The notes: generated from the letters alone by a model not told the origin. DNA of 64,000 nucleotides from Neocallimastix lanati (nom. inval.) (GCA_016946835.1 JACVTC010000057.1:755001-819000); one strand, 5' to 3'. Numbered from the stretch's first letter, positions 11,201-32,725 are shown. Program-made: numbers and translations.

Positions 11201-13888
11201 GTTGTCTTTCATAAATGAGAAGTAAGAGTCTTTATAATTGCTTGTTTCGTATTTGTGTTTACTAGGCTCTTCTTCAACGAATTCTACATCGTTAGTATAA
11301 TGTATTTTATTATTTTCAATATCCATGATAATATATGAATATTTTTTATCATCAAATCCCAAGAATACGCCCTTCTTAGCATTTGGTAAAATTTTTGATT
11401 TGTGTTGTGTATCATCCCTGTAATAACACACACAACCAAAGGTTTTTAAATGTTTTAACTCTACCTTTTTGTTGTAAAATACTTCATTGGGTATTAAAAA
11501 TTTATTTCCTGAATGGGGAATTAAGTTATATATGTAGCATGCCTGTTTTATGGCGAAATTCCAAAAGTTTTCTGATAATTCTGCCCAATATAGAAGAGTT
11601 TTAGCTGAATTTCTAAGAGTTCTGTTTATTCTTTCAGCTTTTCCATTAACTTCAGGACAACCTGGGGGAGAATAGGTTTTTTCTATTCCATTTTCTTTAC
11701 AGTATTTATTAACTGTTTTATTTTTAAATTCCTTTCCTCCATCTGATTTAAATATTTTAATATTATATTCTTCAAATTGGTTATTTAAGTACTTGAAGAA
11801 TTCCACAATTAATTCGGGAGCTTCGGCTTTAGATTTTAAAGTATATATCCATACTTTTCTTGAGAATTCATCCATGAATGTAATAAAGTATTTTTTATTA
11901 TTGATAGATGAATTGTATGGACCTGAAATGTCTGAATGTATTATTTCTAATATTTTCGTAGCTTTCGGTGTTTTTCCTCCGTGTGATTTCCTTGACATTT
12001 TAGCTACTTTACATTCTATGCATTTAGAAGTTTTTATTTGGTGTAAACTTAGATATTTGTTTATGTTTTCTAGGTAATAATGACCTAGTCTTCTATGCCA
12101 AATTTCAAGGCTTTTTTCATCAACTTCGTTTAAAGCCATAATATTTTTATCCTTTTCTTCAAAGTTTTTATTAATCTTGTAAGTATTTACTAAGAATTGA
12201 TTATCATTTGTAGAATAATAAGTTCCTATATATACATTATTTGGACCCCATAAGTTAAATCTACCACGTGTATAATCATCAGTGTCAATAATGACTCTAT
12301 ATCCTATTTTGGCCAGTTCTATTCCACTAATAAGATTTTTAGTTGCAGATTTTGAATATAATACCTTGTCTAGTCGTAAATATATTCCATTAATGTAACA
12401 TTCGTAAGTACCATATCCTTCGAAGCTACACATTGTCCCATTGGCACATCTTAACTTTATTTTGCAGTGAATAAAATTATTTAGCAAATTAAAATCATTA
12501 GTTATATGTTCTCCAGCACCAGTATCATATAACCATTCACTAGTCTTATCATTTTCTTCATAATAATTGATGTTGTTTACATATAATTCCTCTTTTTTAT
12601 TAGGAATTGTTATCTCCTTTGGAATAATAAAACTATCATTCACGTATTCAATTAATCCAGAAAATTTAACCTTATTGTCAATGTTTATTTCTTCTTGTTT
12701 TTCTATCAGTGCCCTTGCGTCTTCAAAATCAAAATTATCGTCATAACTACTGGCACTGTCTGGATCAGAAATTTTACTTATTAAATGTAAAGACTTCTTT
12801 GGATGATCATTTAATGTGGTCTTTACTTGAAGCTTTTCTTGCCTCCCTTTATTATTTGACTTCGTCTTCATATTATATATGCAGTTTCTGGTAGAGTGTC
12901 CTTTAACTTCACAAATGTGACAATATGATTTATTATTATTGTCTTTGTTACTATTATCTTTATTATTATTGTTATATTGGTTACCATTTTGCTTTCCTCT
13001 TTTCTTAGAGTTAGAGCTTTTGTTATTATGGTTGTTGTGTTCATTTTTCTTTGAGGAATTACTAGTTCTTCTTCCTCTACTGATAAAATCTAGATCCATT
13101 GGATCATCTTTTTCAATGGTTTTGTTATCTTCCCAATTTTCTAGGTAAGATTTTGCATAAATAAAACTTTTGAGATTATTAATATATACATTAGGGTCAC
13201 TATTCAAATTAATTTGAATGATATTTTTATAATCATCCGGTAGTACGTTATAGAGATATTTTAATTTTTCCTTATCAGTGATCTCCACATGTTGTTCTTC
13301 CATATCATCGAAAGTTTCTTTCATAAGTTCTAGCTTTTCGATGATTTGATTTCTATCTCTGGCTTTAATACTTCTTAACCTTTTAAGCCAGTATTCCATA
13401 TCAGCATTTGAATTTCCATATTTTGATTTGAGTCTTTCCATTATACGGAAACCATTATTAAGTCTGCTGATTTCTCTTAAGACAGAATCATCAACATTCT
13501 TACTGATCATGAGTATCATGTCAGCATCGATCCTTTCTGCTTCCTCAACTAATCTGATATGATTAAGAGGATTACCAAAAAAGTTAGTTAGCTGAGTATT
13601 GATATCAACATTATTGTTTCGATTAACCTCAGCATTATTGTTTCGAATAGGTTCGGCAGGAGCTTGCGGTAACATTTTGGTAATTAATTTAGTAATTACC
13701 TTGTTGATAACATCGTTGACATTGGGGTTGTAATCAAAACCTACATCATTAAGTTTTCCAACGACGTCGACTTCCATGAATTCCTTAATACCTTGACGTT
13801 TAGCGGCATTGTCAATAAGGAATTTCCACTCATTAAAGTTGGATTTTCCATGGAGGCGTTGGTCCTTAGCTAAGTTAAAGTCTTGCAT
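8294..13888 (-). CDS. copia gag-pol polyprotein, single uninterrupted frame
   Basis: 1864 codons from ATG 13888 to TAA 8294. In order: Gag of the retrotransposon type (about residues 1-310); CCHC knuckle CHICEVKGHSTRNC (about 320-335); aspartic protease LYDTGAGEHI (about 455); integrase zinc region with WHRRLGH and CIEC (about 595-635); the integrase D-D-35-E triad at HSDISGP (about 651), KSDGGKEF (about 717) and NGKAERINR (about 752). An Asn-rich linker of roughly 450 residues (about 900-1360) follows. Then comes reverse transcriptase, with KARLVARGFKQ, QLDIKAAYLNA and YVDDMVIAG (about 1560), and RNase H with YTDSDFAG (about 1717), TAEAEYIS (about 1760) and YTDNQAS. All catalytic residues I can check are present. 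There is no gag-pol frameshift, as usual in copia itself. The Asn-rich linker is unusually long for the family and matches the host's poly-Asn habit. Confidence 0.97.
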   Translation of the reverse strand: MQDFNLAKDQRLHGKSNFNEWKFLIDNAAKRQGIKEFMEVDVVGKLNDVGFDYNPNVNDVINKVITKLITKMLPQAPAEPIRNNNAEVNRNNNVDINTQLTNFFGNPLNHIRLVEEAERIDADMILMISKNVDDSVLREISRLNNGFRIMERLKSKYGNSNADMEYWLKRLRSIKARDRNQIIEKLELMKETFDDMEEQHVEITDKEKLKYLYNVLPDDYKNIIQINLNSDPNVYINNLKSFIYAKSYLENWEDNKTIEKDDPMDLDFISRGRRTSNSSKKNEHNNHNNKSSNSKKRGKQNGNQYNNNNKDNSNKDNNNKSYCHICEVKGHSTRNCIYNMKTKSNNKGRQEKLQVKTTLNDHPKKSLHLISKISDPDSASSYDDNFDFEDARALIEKQEEINIDNKVKFSGLIEYVNDSFIIPKEITIPNKKEELYVNNINYYEENDKTSEWLYDTGAGEHITNDFNLLNNFIHCKIKLRCANGTMCSFEGYGTYECYINGIYLRLDKVLYSKSATKNLISGIELAKIGYRVIIDTDDYTRGRFNLWGPNNVYIGTYYSTNDNQFLVNTYKINKNFEEKDKNIMALNEVDEKSLEIWHRRLGHYYLENINKYLSLHQIKTSKCIECKVAKMSRKSHGGKTPKATKILEIIHSDISGPYNSSINNKKYFITFMDEFSRKVWIYTLKSKAEAPELIVEFFKYLNNQFEEYNIKIFKSDGGKEFKNKTVNKYCKENGIEKTYSPPGCPEVNGKAERINRTLRNSAKTLLYWAELSENFWNFAIKQACYIYNLIPHSGNKFLIPNEVFYNKKVELKHLKTFGCVCYYRDDTQHKSKILPNAKKGVFLGFDDKKYSYIIMDIENNKIHYTNDVEFVEEEPSKHKYETSNYKDSYFSFMKDNNRKDRNPEDNIINEDNNINEDNNMNNENNFNGRNILNEKNSLNENINNERTTNTEHKSNYIKNKHVNNISLNEENQEFDNKDINQKNNHNLNKDVEINSKINPEIKNKNNCEFKLKFNFNNVDKNNSENNYLNEINRNLEIINKNYNKKFRNNIKNTNFNSNIIEKYKPEDPAYAASTSSRNKRKEKITEFENFDKNKIFLNNEKSSQNLQNFTINNNNMKKNFNNKNFSKNDENFQENLLAEAKSHSYHIKKSSNNSIITYDNNNDSHKSINNSNKSMNIKNLPKNDQNFINKNFLSKNNKLIQQNSKSSDSMKKNYNFSTPTIDINNIPSDNKNTVMENLKNITLPYNINQNLPLITDSSTNQISQKTDEISPTNNNEINNKFNNNNIVNKENYAHKSLIDALSVIDFNKDEIMDDIVANTEYGNIYKRPLSPKYKETAPTNISSRRKLDQINDIIIASIFCHIPNTYEEAINSEDKNNWIEAINDELNNLYSNNIMTFVKNVPKNKNIITTKWVFNTKRDSNNNIYKYKARLVARGFKQKWGIDYELTYSPTLNIDGLKLIFAISAALKWNIFQLDIKAAYLNAPLDKDIYTTIPKGDTRFGRGYWKLNKALYGLKQSGRQWYNTIRKFLIKNEFIQIKSEQCIFKFTKNNITKCIIGLYVDDMVIAGENEYIKQIINKIKSKFKISKCDPIEYILGIEVKKENNSYIISQKNFINNMLYKFNIDNTKKRKTPCTGDNKISENNKPFDKTIYKSAIGSLIYLSKCTRPDIAFAVNKASRKCENPTISDWNKIINILKYINSTKEFKIEYNGKGELVAYTDSDFAGCLEDRKSTSGGIILMGTSLICWLSKKQTSVATSTAEAEYISTSENIKKILWIRNIIKEILNKWITVKIYTDNQASKKIMENGEINTKLKHISVRYHFNRDNIAKKKVKLEYIDTENMLADILTKDSNGPKIQKFTNNIFI

Positions 13889-13948
13889 GATTTCGGAGCG
13901 GTGAAGCGAATTAATTAAGTACTTTTAATAATAAATAATATGAGTCAA

Positions 13949-13963
13949 CTGAGACTCTTAATC
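13949..13963 (-). promoter_or_regulatory. primer-binding site, complementary to the anticodon arm of tRNA-Lys(CUU)
   Basis: Directly adjacent to the 5' LTR. The plus-strand bases CTGAGACTCTTAATC read as part of a tRNA: stem bases GAGA, the 7-base loop CTCTTAA with anticodon CTT at its centre, then TC of the 3' stem. The innermost GACTCTTAATC is the form I recall for tRNA-Lys(CUU) in yeast and animals. Copia of Drosophila is primed by an internally cleaved initiator tRNA-Met rather than an intact tRNA 3' end, so a half-tRNA primer is the natural reading. The tRNA identity is from memory and was not checked against this genome. Confidence 0.7.
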
Positions 13964-14283
13964 TGTTAGCTTTATTAAATTTAGATCTATAATAATATTC
14001 CTTATGGAATATGGTATACAAGGGAAATAAGTGTATGATCTATCTTTCAGCTTTAAATAAGTAATAAAGTCACATGTTACTACATGCGTTTTCCATAACA
14101 TAAAATAAATTAAAAATTAATTAAATATATATTAAAAGATAATTAACATAGATTTATACAAGACGATAGATCATAATACATTTAAGTAATCATTAAATAT
14201 AAATAAATAAATACACATAAATATAAATAAATACTATAAATAAATAAATTAAATATATAGTTAAATTATGAGTGCAGTCAACA
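13964..14283 (-). repeat. 5' LTR of the copia element
   Basis: 320 bp, same sequence as the 3' LTR by eye. It carries the element's promoter by definition, but I cannot single out a TATA box because TATA-like strings are everywhere. The right boundary is followed by ATAATAATAA. Confidence 0.97.
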
Positions 14284-14288
14284 ATAAT
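14284..14288. repeat. candidate 5-bp target-site duplication (second copy at 7949-7953)
   Basis: ATAAT stands on both outer flanks of the element. Five bases is the usual length for copia integrase, but the flanks are ATT-type simple sequence, so the match could be chance. Confidence 0.5.
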
Positions 14289-14625
14289 AATAAAATATTA
14301 TAATAATTTTGTAAATTATTATTTATTATCTTTTTATTTTTATTTTATTTTATTTTAAATATGATATATTAAAATATTTTTAATGTGTATCAAAATACAT
14401 ACATCATTTCAATTCAATTCAAAATTACGTATATACTAATGTAATGTATTATAATATTTCAATTATAATTTAAAAATAATGTATAGTAATAATTAATTAA
14501 AGTTTAATAAAAAATTAAGTTATTATTATTATTTATTATTTTATTATTATTATTATTTTTTATTTATTATTTTATTATTATTATTATTATTATTTTTTTT
14601 TTTTTTATTTTATTATTATTTATTA

Positions 14626-14658
<33 letters not shown>

Positions 14659-14935
14659 TATTATTGTTAAATATTATTTGAAATAAATTGAAAAATATTT
14701 TTCAAATTATTTCAAATAACATTCTTTTCATAAATAAAAAATTTTTTATTAATAATACAATAATATATAATTTGATTAACCTTTTTTTAATTAATTTAAA
14801 TAATTTTCATATTAAAAAAAAATAAAATAATAATAAATTAATTTTTAATATATAATCGATTATATTAGATAATAGTATTAATAGTATTAAATTATTATTC
14901 TTGTTATTCTCTTTTTTTTTTTTTATTTTTTAATT
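14289..14935. other. gene-free spacer downstream of the giant gene
   Basis: ATT/TTA runs near 14520-14660 and otherwise unstructured AT-rich sequence. Nothing coding is visible. It serves as the 3' flank of the giant gene and the insertion site of the copia element. Confidence 0.6.
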
Positions 14936-26441
<11,506 letters not shown>

Positions 26442-26950
26442 TTTATTCAGTACTACTATACATTATATAAAGAAATATTTTTGTTCATTTATGTACATTT
26501 GACCAATTAAAGGAATTCTGCATTATATTAAAGGCATTTAAAATATATAACTTTAATAGAAATTTCATTAAAATCGATTATATATTAATTCGTTTAATAT
26601 TTTTTTTTTTTTTGGTTTTAAATTATGGCATTTTTTTATATTATAAATTATTCATAGTAAATTCTACTTTTTTTTTTTTTTTTCAAAAAAAAAATAACAA
26701 TAATAAAATAAATAAATAAATTAATAAATCGATGTAATTTAATTATTCAATAAATAATTAAAAATTATTTTATTAAATTTTAAACGCAAAAAACATAAAT
26801 AAATTTTCAAAATAAAATAAAAATAATATAATTCATCCTTTTTTTTTTTTTTAAGAAAACTAACTGAAAAAGTGAAATAAATATAAAATAATTGCTTAAT
26901 TTTTAATTATTTTTTCAGCTATTATTGATGTACAACTTTTATGAGCTAAT
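26442..26950. other. upstream region of the giant gene
   Basis: Gene-free. It contains T-tracts near 26600 and 26670 and A-rich stretches. It must hold the promoter of the minus-strand giant gene, but no specific element stands out. Confidence 0.4.
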
Positions 26951-28036
26951 TTGAATAAAAGTTTATTATTTATTTATTTATTATTTATTTATTTATTTAT
27001 TTATTATTTATTTATTACTTATTTATTTATTTATTTATTATTTATTTATTACTTATTTATTTATTTATTTATTTATTATTTATTATTTATTATATATTAT
27101 TTATTATTTACTATTTATTATTATTATTTATTATTATTTATTATTTATTATTATTTATTATTTATTTTTTATTATTTTTATAATTAATAAATAATCTTAT
27201 TCCTATTATTATTTATTATATATTATTTATTATTTATAATTATTTATTTATTATTTATTATTTATTATTTAATTATTTATTATTTATAATTATTTATTTA
27301 TTATTTATTATTTATTATTTATTATTTATTATTTATTATTTATTATTTATTATTTATTATTTATTATTTATTATTTAATTATTTATTATTTATAATTATT
27401 TATTTATTATTTATTATTTATTATTTATTATTTATTATTTATTATTTATTATTTATTATTTATTATTTATTATTTATTATTTATTATTTATTATTATTTA
27501 TTATTTATTATTTATTATTTATTATTTATTATTTATTATTTATTATTTATTATTTATTATTTATTATTTATTATTTATTATTTATTATTTTATTATTTAT
27601 TATTTATTATTTATTATTTTATTATTTATTATTTATTATTTATTATTTATTATTTATTATTTATTACTTATTATTTATTATTTATTATTTATTATTTATT
27701 ATTTATTATTTATTTATTTATTACTTACTATTTATTTATTATTTATTATTTATTATTTATTTATTATTTATTATTTATTTATTACTTATTTATTTATTTA
27801 TTTATTACTTATTTATTTATTTATTTATTACTTATTTATTATTTATTTATTATTAATTAATTATTTATTTATTTATTTATTTGTTACTTATTTATTATTT
27901 ATTTATTTATTTATTACTTATTATTTATTATTTATTATTTATTATTTATTATTCAATTATTCAATTAATGATTATTTATTATTTATTATTTATTATTCAA
28001 TTATTCAATTAATGATTATTTATTATTTATTATTTA
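26951..28036. repeat. ATTATTT heptamer satellite array with ATTT tracts
   Basis: About 1.1 kb built almost wholly of the 7-bp unit ATTATTT (phase variants TATTATT and so on), mixed with ATTT tetramers, especially at 26970-27070 and 27710-27900. Short CAATTATT interruptions recur near 27950 and 28000. Open frames through it are spurious. Confidence 0.9.
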
Positions 28037-28750
28037 TGAATGTGCTGCATTTCGCCAATTTTTTATAATACAAATTTTCAATACGCCATTTATTTTTAAT
28101 GGCTTGTAAAATTTTTTGTTAACGCCATAAAAAATCTTAATACAATTATATGTAAAAAAAATAAATGTATAAATAAATAAATAAAGAATGTAATAATATA
28201 AGTATATAAAATAACATAAAATGAAATAAAATAAAATAAAATAAAATAAATATTAAATGTAATAATATAAAAGTACAAGTGTATAAAATAAAATAAAATA
28301 AAATTAAATAAAATAAAATAAATAGTAGAATATTAAATATAAAGTACAGATTGAATAAAATAAAGTAAAATAAAGTAAAATAAAGTAAAATAAATAATAG
28401 AATATGAATATTAATTACAGATTGAATAAAATAAAGCAAAATAAATATCTATTATTATTTTTTATTAAAGAATATTAAAGATCAATGTTTTCGAAATGAA
28501 AATTTTTTACATTTTTATTATATTCAATTAATGATATAATTTAATATATAAAACAATATTATTGATTGTTAATAATCTCATTAAATATAAATGATTTTTT
28601 TGCTTTCTAACATATATAATTAAATAAAACATTTTATTTTTAAAATAGATTGTCTTTAATATTATTTAATAAAAAATAATAATAATTATTTATTTTATTT
28701 TATATATTTGTACTTTTATTTTATTTTATTTTATTTTATTTTATTTTATT

Positions 28751-29426
28751 CAATCTGTACTTTATATTCATATTTCTACTATTTATTTTATTATATTTTA
28801 TTCAATCTGTACTTTATATTCATATTTCTACTATTTATTTTATTATATTTTATTCAATCTGTACTTTATATTCATATTTCTACTATTTATTTTATTATAT
28901 TTTATTCAATCTGTACTTTATATTCATATTTCTACTATTTATTTTATTATATTTTATTCAATCTGTACTTTATATTCATATTTCTACTATTTATTTTATT
29001 ATATTTTATTCAATCTGTACTTTATATTCATATTTCTACTATTTATTTTATTATATTTTATTCAATCTGTACTTTATATTCATATTTCTACTATTTATTT
29101 TATTATATTTTATTCAATCTGTACTTTATATTCATATTTCTACTATTTATTTTATTATATTTTATTCAATCTGTACTTTATATTCATATTTCTACTATTT
29201 ATTTTATTATATTTTATTCAATCTGTACTTTATATTCATATTTCTACTATTTATTTTATTATATTTTATTCAATCTGTACTTTATATTCATATTTCTACT
29301 ATTTATTTTATTATATTTTATTCAATCTGTACTTTATATTCATATTTCTACTATTTATTTTATTATATTTTATTCAATCTGTACTTTATATTCATATTTC
29401 TACTATTTATTTTATTTTATTTTATT
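28751..29426. repeat. 52-bp minisatellite, 13 essentially identical copies
   Basis: The landmark CAATCTGTACTTTATATTC recurs every 52 bp from 28751 to 29375. I saw no substitutions between copies, which implies very recent amplification or homogenisation. Two further diverged copies (CTTTATTTTTAATATTC variant) stand near 29473 and 29551. A single inverted relative lies near 28350-28435. Confidence 0.93.
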
Positions 29427-29582
29427 TTATTTTATTTTATTTTATTTTTATTTTATTTTATTTTATTTTATTCAATCTGTACTTTATTTTTAATATTCTA
29501 CTATTTATTTTATTTTATTTTATTTTTATTTTATTTTATTTTATTTTATTCAATCTGTACTTTATTTTTAATATTCTACTAT

Positions 29583-30020
29583 TTATTTTATTTTATTTTA
29601 TTTTATTTTATTTTATTTTATTTTATTTTATTTTATTTTATTTTATTTTATTTTATTTTATTTTATTTTATTTTATTTTATTTTATTTTATTTTATTTTA
29701 TTTTATTTTATTTTATTTTATTTTATTTTATTTTATTTTATTTTATTTTATTTTATTTTATTTTATTTTATTTTATTTTATTTTATTTTATTTTATTTTA
29801 TTTTATTTTATTTTATTTTATTTTATTTTATTTTATTTTATTTTATTTTATTTTATTTTATTTTATTTTATTTTATTTTATTTTATTTTATTTTATTTTA
29901 TTTTATTTTATTTTATTTTATTTTATTTTATTTTATTTTATTTTATTTTATTTTATTTTATTTTATTTTATTTTATTTTATTTTATTTTATTTTATTTTA
30001 TTTTATTTTATTTTATTTTA
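29583..30020. repeat. ATTTT pentamer array
   Basis: About 440 bp of uninterrupted ATTTT units on the plus strand, the purest array in the window. It ends at TATACTTGTACTTATATTATT. Confidence 0.95.
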
Positions 30021-30056
30021 TTTATTTATATACTTGTACTTATATTATTACATTCT

Positions 30057-30091
<35 letters not shown>

Positions 30092-30185
30092 TTTGCATAT
30101 AATTGAAAAACTAATTTTTCAAAATTAATATTAAGAATAATATTGGATAATTAATATAATATTTTAATTATATAATTAAAAAATA

Positions 30186-31554
30186 TTTATAAAAAAATAT
30201 AGAAACGGAAGAAAATCTAATTATTGATGTGAGTCTAACAAAGGAAAAGAGTAAATTATTATTAATAAAAAAAAAAAATTTTAATTTTTCATATATAAGA
30301 AAATATAATTCCAAAGTTTATAAATGTATCGAAATAAATGTAAATCTTTTATTATTTTAAATGATAAGAAAGAAATCTTAAAATATGATAGTTCACATAA
30401 TCATCCTGAAAAAAAATACGATATATCTCTATCTATAATGAAACATAAAATTAAAGATGGAATTGAAAAAAGTTCAATTTCTTTTGGTATAAAAATAAAA
30501 CCTCTATATAATAAAATTTCTAAAGAAATGAGATTTATATGTCCAGAATATAATTCAATTAAATTCCAAAATATCAAGTAATTTAAATAAAAAAACTACC
30601 ATCCAATGAAACAACATTTACTGAAATTCCTAATGAATCTGAATATTATAAAACAAAAGCGAAGAGAAAATTTTATGATAATCAAAAAATTCTAATTTAA
30701 TAATTTTTCAATCCCCTTTTAAAGTAAAATTATTTAAGGAATATAATAATGATATATTTGTTGATGGTACATTTTTTATTACCCCTAAATTTACTTATCA
30801 AATATTTATTACAAGAACTTATGCTAAAGAATTAGATAGTTTTTACACTACTTCTTTTGCAATATTAAAAAACAAAGAACAAGAAACATATAAAATATTA
30901 TTTGAAAAATTAAAAAAAAAATATGCTAATATGTTAATACATGAAACAATAATATTATAATTGAAACAAAAAATTTGCATTATAATTTTGAAAGGGACAT
31001 ATTTAAAGCAGCGAAATCAATATTTCTTAATACAAATATTAAATATTACATTTGGCATTATAAAAAATCACTAAAAATTAAAAAAAAAAAAAAAAAATAA
31101 ATTATGTTATAATGAAGTAAAAAAATGATAATAATATATTTATTTTATATAAAGCTATTTCAAATTTACCATTTATAAATCCTGAATACATATTTGATAT
31201 TTATATTATAATTAAAATTAAATACATTAAAAATAATTATTGTCAATTTTTAAAATTTTTAGAATATTTTTATAAGACATATTTAGTTGATTATGATATG
31301 AAAATTTGGAATTATTATAATAATATAGAACATATAATAAACAATGCCTCAGAATCACTCAATAATTATTTAAATATAAATAATTTATTTCTAACAAAAT
31401 CATCTTATTATGAATTAATAGATAAATTAAATGAAATTGAACATTTATCATATTATGATTATCAAAGAAAAATAAGAGGAATTTGGAAAATAAAAAAAAA
31501 AAGAGCAATAAAGGTGATAGAAATAATATTATTAATTTGTAGTTTGATTGCTTA
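30186..31554 (+). pseudogene. decayed MULE (Mutator-like) transposase with FLYWCH-type zinc finger, copy 1
   Basis: Disjoint frames read as one protein once broken by stops and shifts. First is an N-terminal FLYWCH-like segment (YIRKYNSKVYKC, then in another frame NKCKSFIILNDKKEILKYD and SSHNHPEK), giving the expected C..C..H-x-H ligands. Then comes the MULE transposase core start IFVDGTFFITPKFTYQIF with ITRTYAKELDSFYTTSFA (about 30751-30870), where DGTF holds the first catalytic Asp of the family. Finally there is a C-terminal piece with NNASESLNNYL and LSYYDYQRKIRGIWK (31298-31555). Several stops and at least two frameshifts separate these, and poly-A insertions occur near 31080. It is non-functional as read. 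The identity rests on the DGTF block plus the FLYWCH ligands. Confidence 0.75.
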
Positions 31555-31555
31555 A

Positions 31556-32024
31556 TTGATTTAAATAATATAATATAAATATTACTTTATAATAAATAAT
31601 TAAGAAATGAGGAATGACCAAACGAAATAATCAGAATTCTGTCATTCAAAAATTTAATTTACATGCTTTTTAAATTTATACAGTTTAAATAAATATTCAA
31701 ATACGTCTGTATAATTAATAATTTTATCATCATAATTATTATTTTTTTTTAATAACAATTAAATAAAAGAATTATTATTAATAACATTTATATTTTTAAT
31801 AAAATTTATATTTTTATATAATTTTTTTATTAATAGCATTTAAATAAATGAATTAAAATCATAAAATCTAACCATTATATGATTTATTTAATTATTCACT
31901 TAATAATTAATTTAAAAATTGAAATAACAAAATAATACAATAAAATAATATTATGTAGCATAATATTGCTAAAGCTACATATTTATATATATCATGTGAA
32001 TATTGACTTAATGCACCCCATTAT
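31556..32024. other. gene-free AT-rich stretch after the MULE relic
   Basis: Contains a small inverted repeat (GAATGAC at about 31610 against GTCATTC at about 31640) and otherwise nothing recognisable. Confidence 0.4.
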
Positions 32025-32212
32025 TTATTACTTATTATTTATTTATTATTTATTACTTATTATTTATTTATTATTTATTTATTTATTTATTTATTATTTA
32101 TTATTTATTATTTATTATTTATTATTTATTATTTATCATTTATTATTTATCATTTATTATTTATTATTTATTATTTATTATATTTATTATTTATTTATTA
32201 TTTATTTATTAA
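32025..32212. repeat. ATTATTT heptamer array, short
   Basis: About 190 bp of the same heptamer and ATTT unit as at 26951-28036, in the same orientation, immediately beyond the MULE relic. Confidence 0.85.
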
Positions 32213-32259
32213 ATTTTTAAAAAAAACTAAATATAAAAATATATTAAAAAAAAAAGTTA

Positions 32260-32460
32260 TTTATTTATTTATTTACAATTTATAATTTACTTATTTACTT
32301 ATTTATTATTTATTTATTTACAATTTATAATTTACTTATTTACTTATTTATTATTTATTTATTTACAATTTATAATTTACTTATTTACTTATTTATTATT
32401 TATTTATTTACAATTTATAATTTACTTATTTACTTATTTATTATTTACTTATTTATTATT
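32260..32460. repeat. 45-bp tandem repeat, four copies
   Basis: The landmark ACAATTTATAATTTACTTAT recurs at 32275, 32320, 32365 and 32410 (45 bp apart), followed by a partial copy. Copies are essentially identical. Confidence 0.9.
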
Positions 32461-32555
32461 TATTTATAAAATTATTTATTGTTCAATTATTTATTATTTA
32501 TCATTCAATTATTTATTATTTATTTTTTTTTATAAAGGTTAATTTCAAAATCAAT

Positions 32556-32725
32556 ATGTTATATAATATGCAACTATTAATTAATTAATTAAAATGATAA
32601 TAATATAAAATAATAAAATAAAATAATAAATAAAATAAAAATAATAATAATAATAATATTTTGATAATATTTTAACAATAATAATAGGAATAATAGTTCA
32701 CTAAATAGTTGCATATTATATATTG
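32556..32725. mobile_element. MITE-like inverted-repeat element
   Basis: About 20-bp terminal inverted repeats: TTATATAATATGCAACTATT at the left and AATAGTTGCATATTATATAT at the right, flanking about 130 bp of AAT-rich sequence without coding capacity. Confidence 0.55.

Larger units (their letters stand above)
7954..14283 (-). mobile_element. intact Ty1/copia (Pseudoviridae-type) LTR retrotransposon
   Basis: A 6330-bp element on the minus strand. It is bounded by two 320-bp LTRs (13964-14283 is the 5' LTR, 7954-8273 the 3' LTR) that begin TGTTGACTGC and end GCTAACA on the element strand. Inside are a primer-binding site directly against the 5' LTR, one continuous gag-pol frame, and a purine tract directly against the 3' LTR. 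The domain order protease-integrase-reverse transcriptase-RNase H is the copia order. The two LTRs read as identical over their full length and the coding frame is undamaged, so the insertion is recent and may be competent. The candidate target duplication is ATAAT on both sides. Confidence 0.97.
28143..30105. mobile_element. foldback-like element: inverted repeats built of satellite DNA
   Basis: The left end reads CAATTATATG followed by AAATAAAT repeats, then AAAGAATGTAATAATATAAG and AAAAT pentamers, then a CAGATTGAATAAAATAAAG unit. The right end is the reverse complement in the same order: the CTTTATTTTATTCAATCTG type unit, ATTTT pentamers, CTTATATTATTACATTCTTT, ATTT tetramers, and GCATATAATTG. 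The arms differ greatly in length (about 310 versus 1400 bp) because the right arm has expanded its internal satellites. A spacer of about 230 bp (28450-28690) separates them. Foldback elements with tandem-repeat arms are known in other eukaryotes. No transposase lies inside, but MULE sequence starts about 80 bp to the right. Confidence 0.6.

Noticed and set aside
26951..28036. Telomere or centromere satellite
   Set aside because: The heptamer ATTATTT contains no G/C and occurs as several short, oppositely oriented, interstitial arrays next to transposon relics.
28708..29493. 261-codon plus-strand frame of Tyr/Phe/Ile repeats
   Set aside because: Generated by the 52-bp minisatellite, whose length is not a multiple of three, so the frame cycles; composition is noise.
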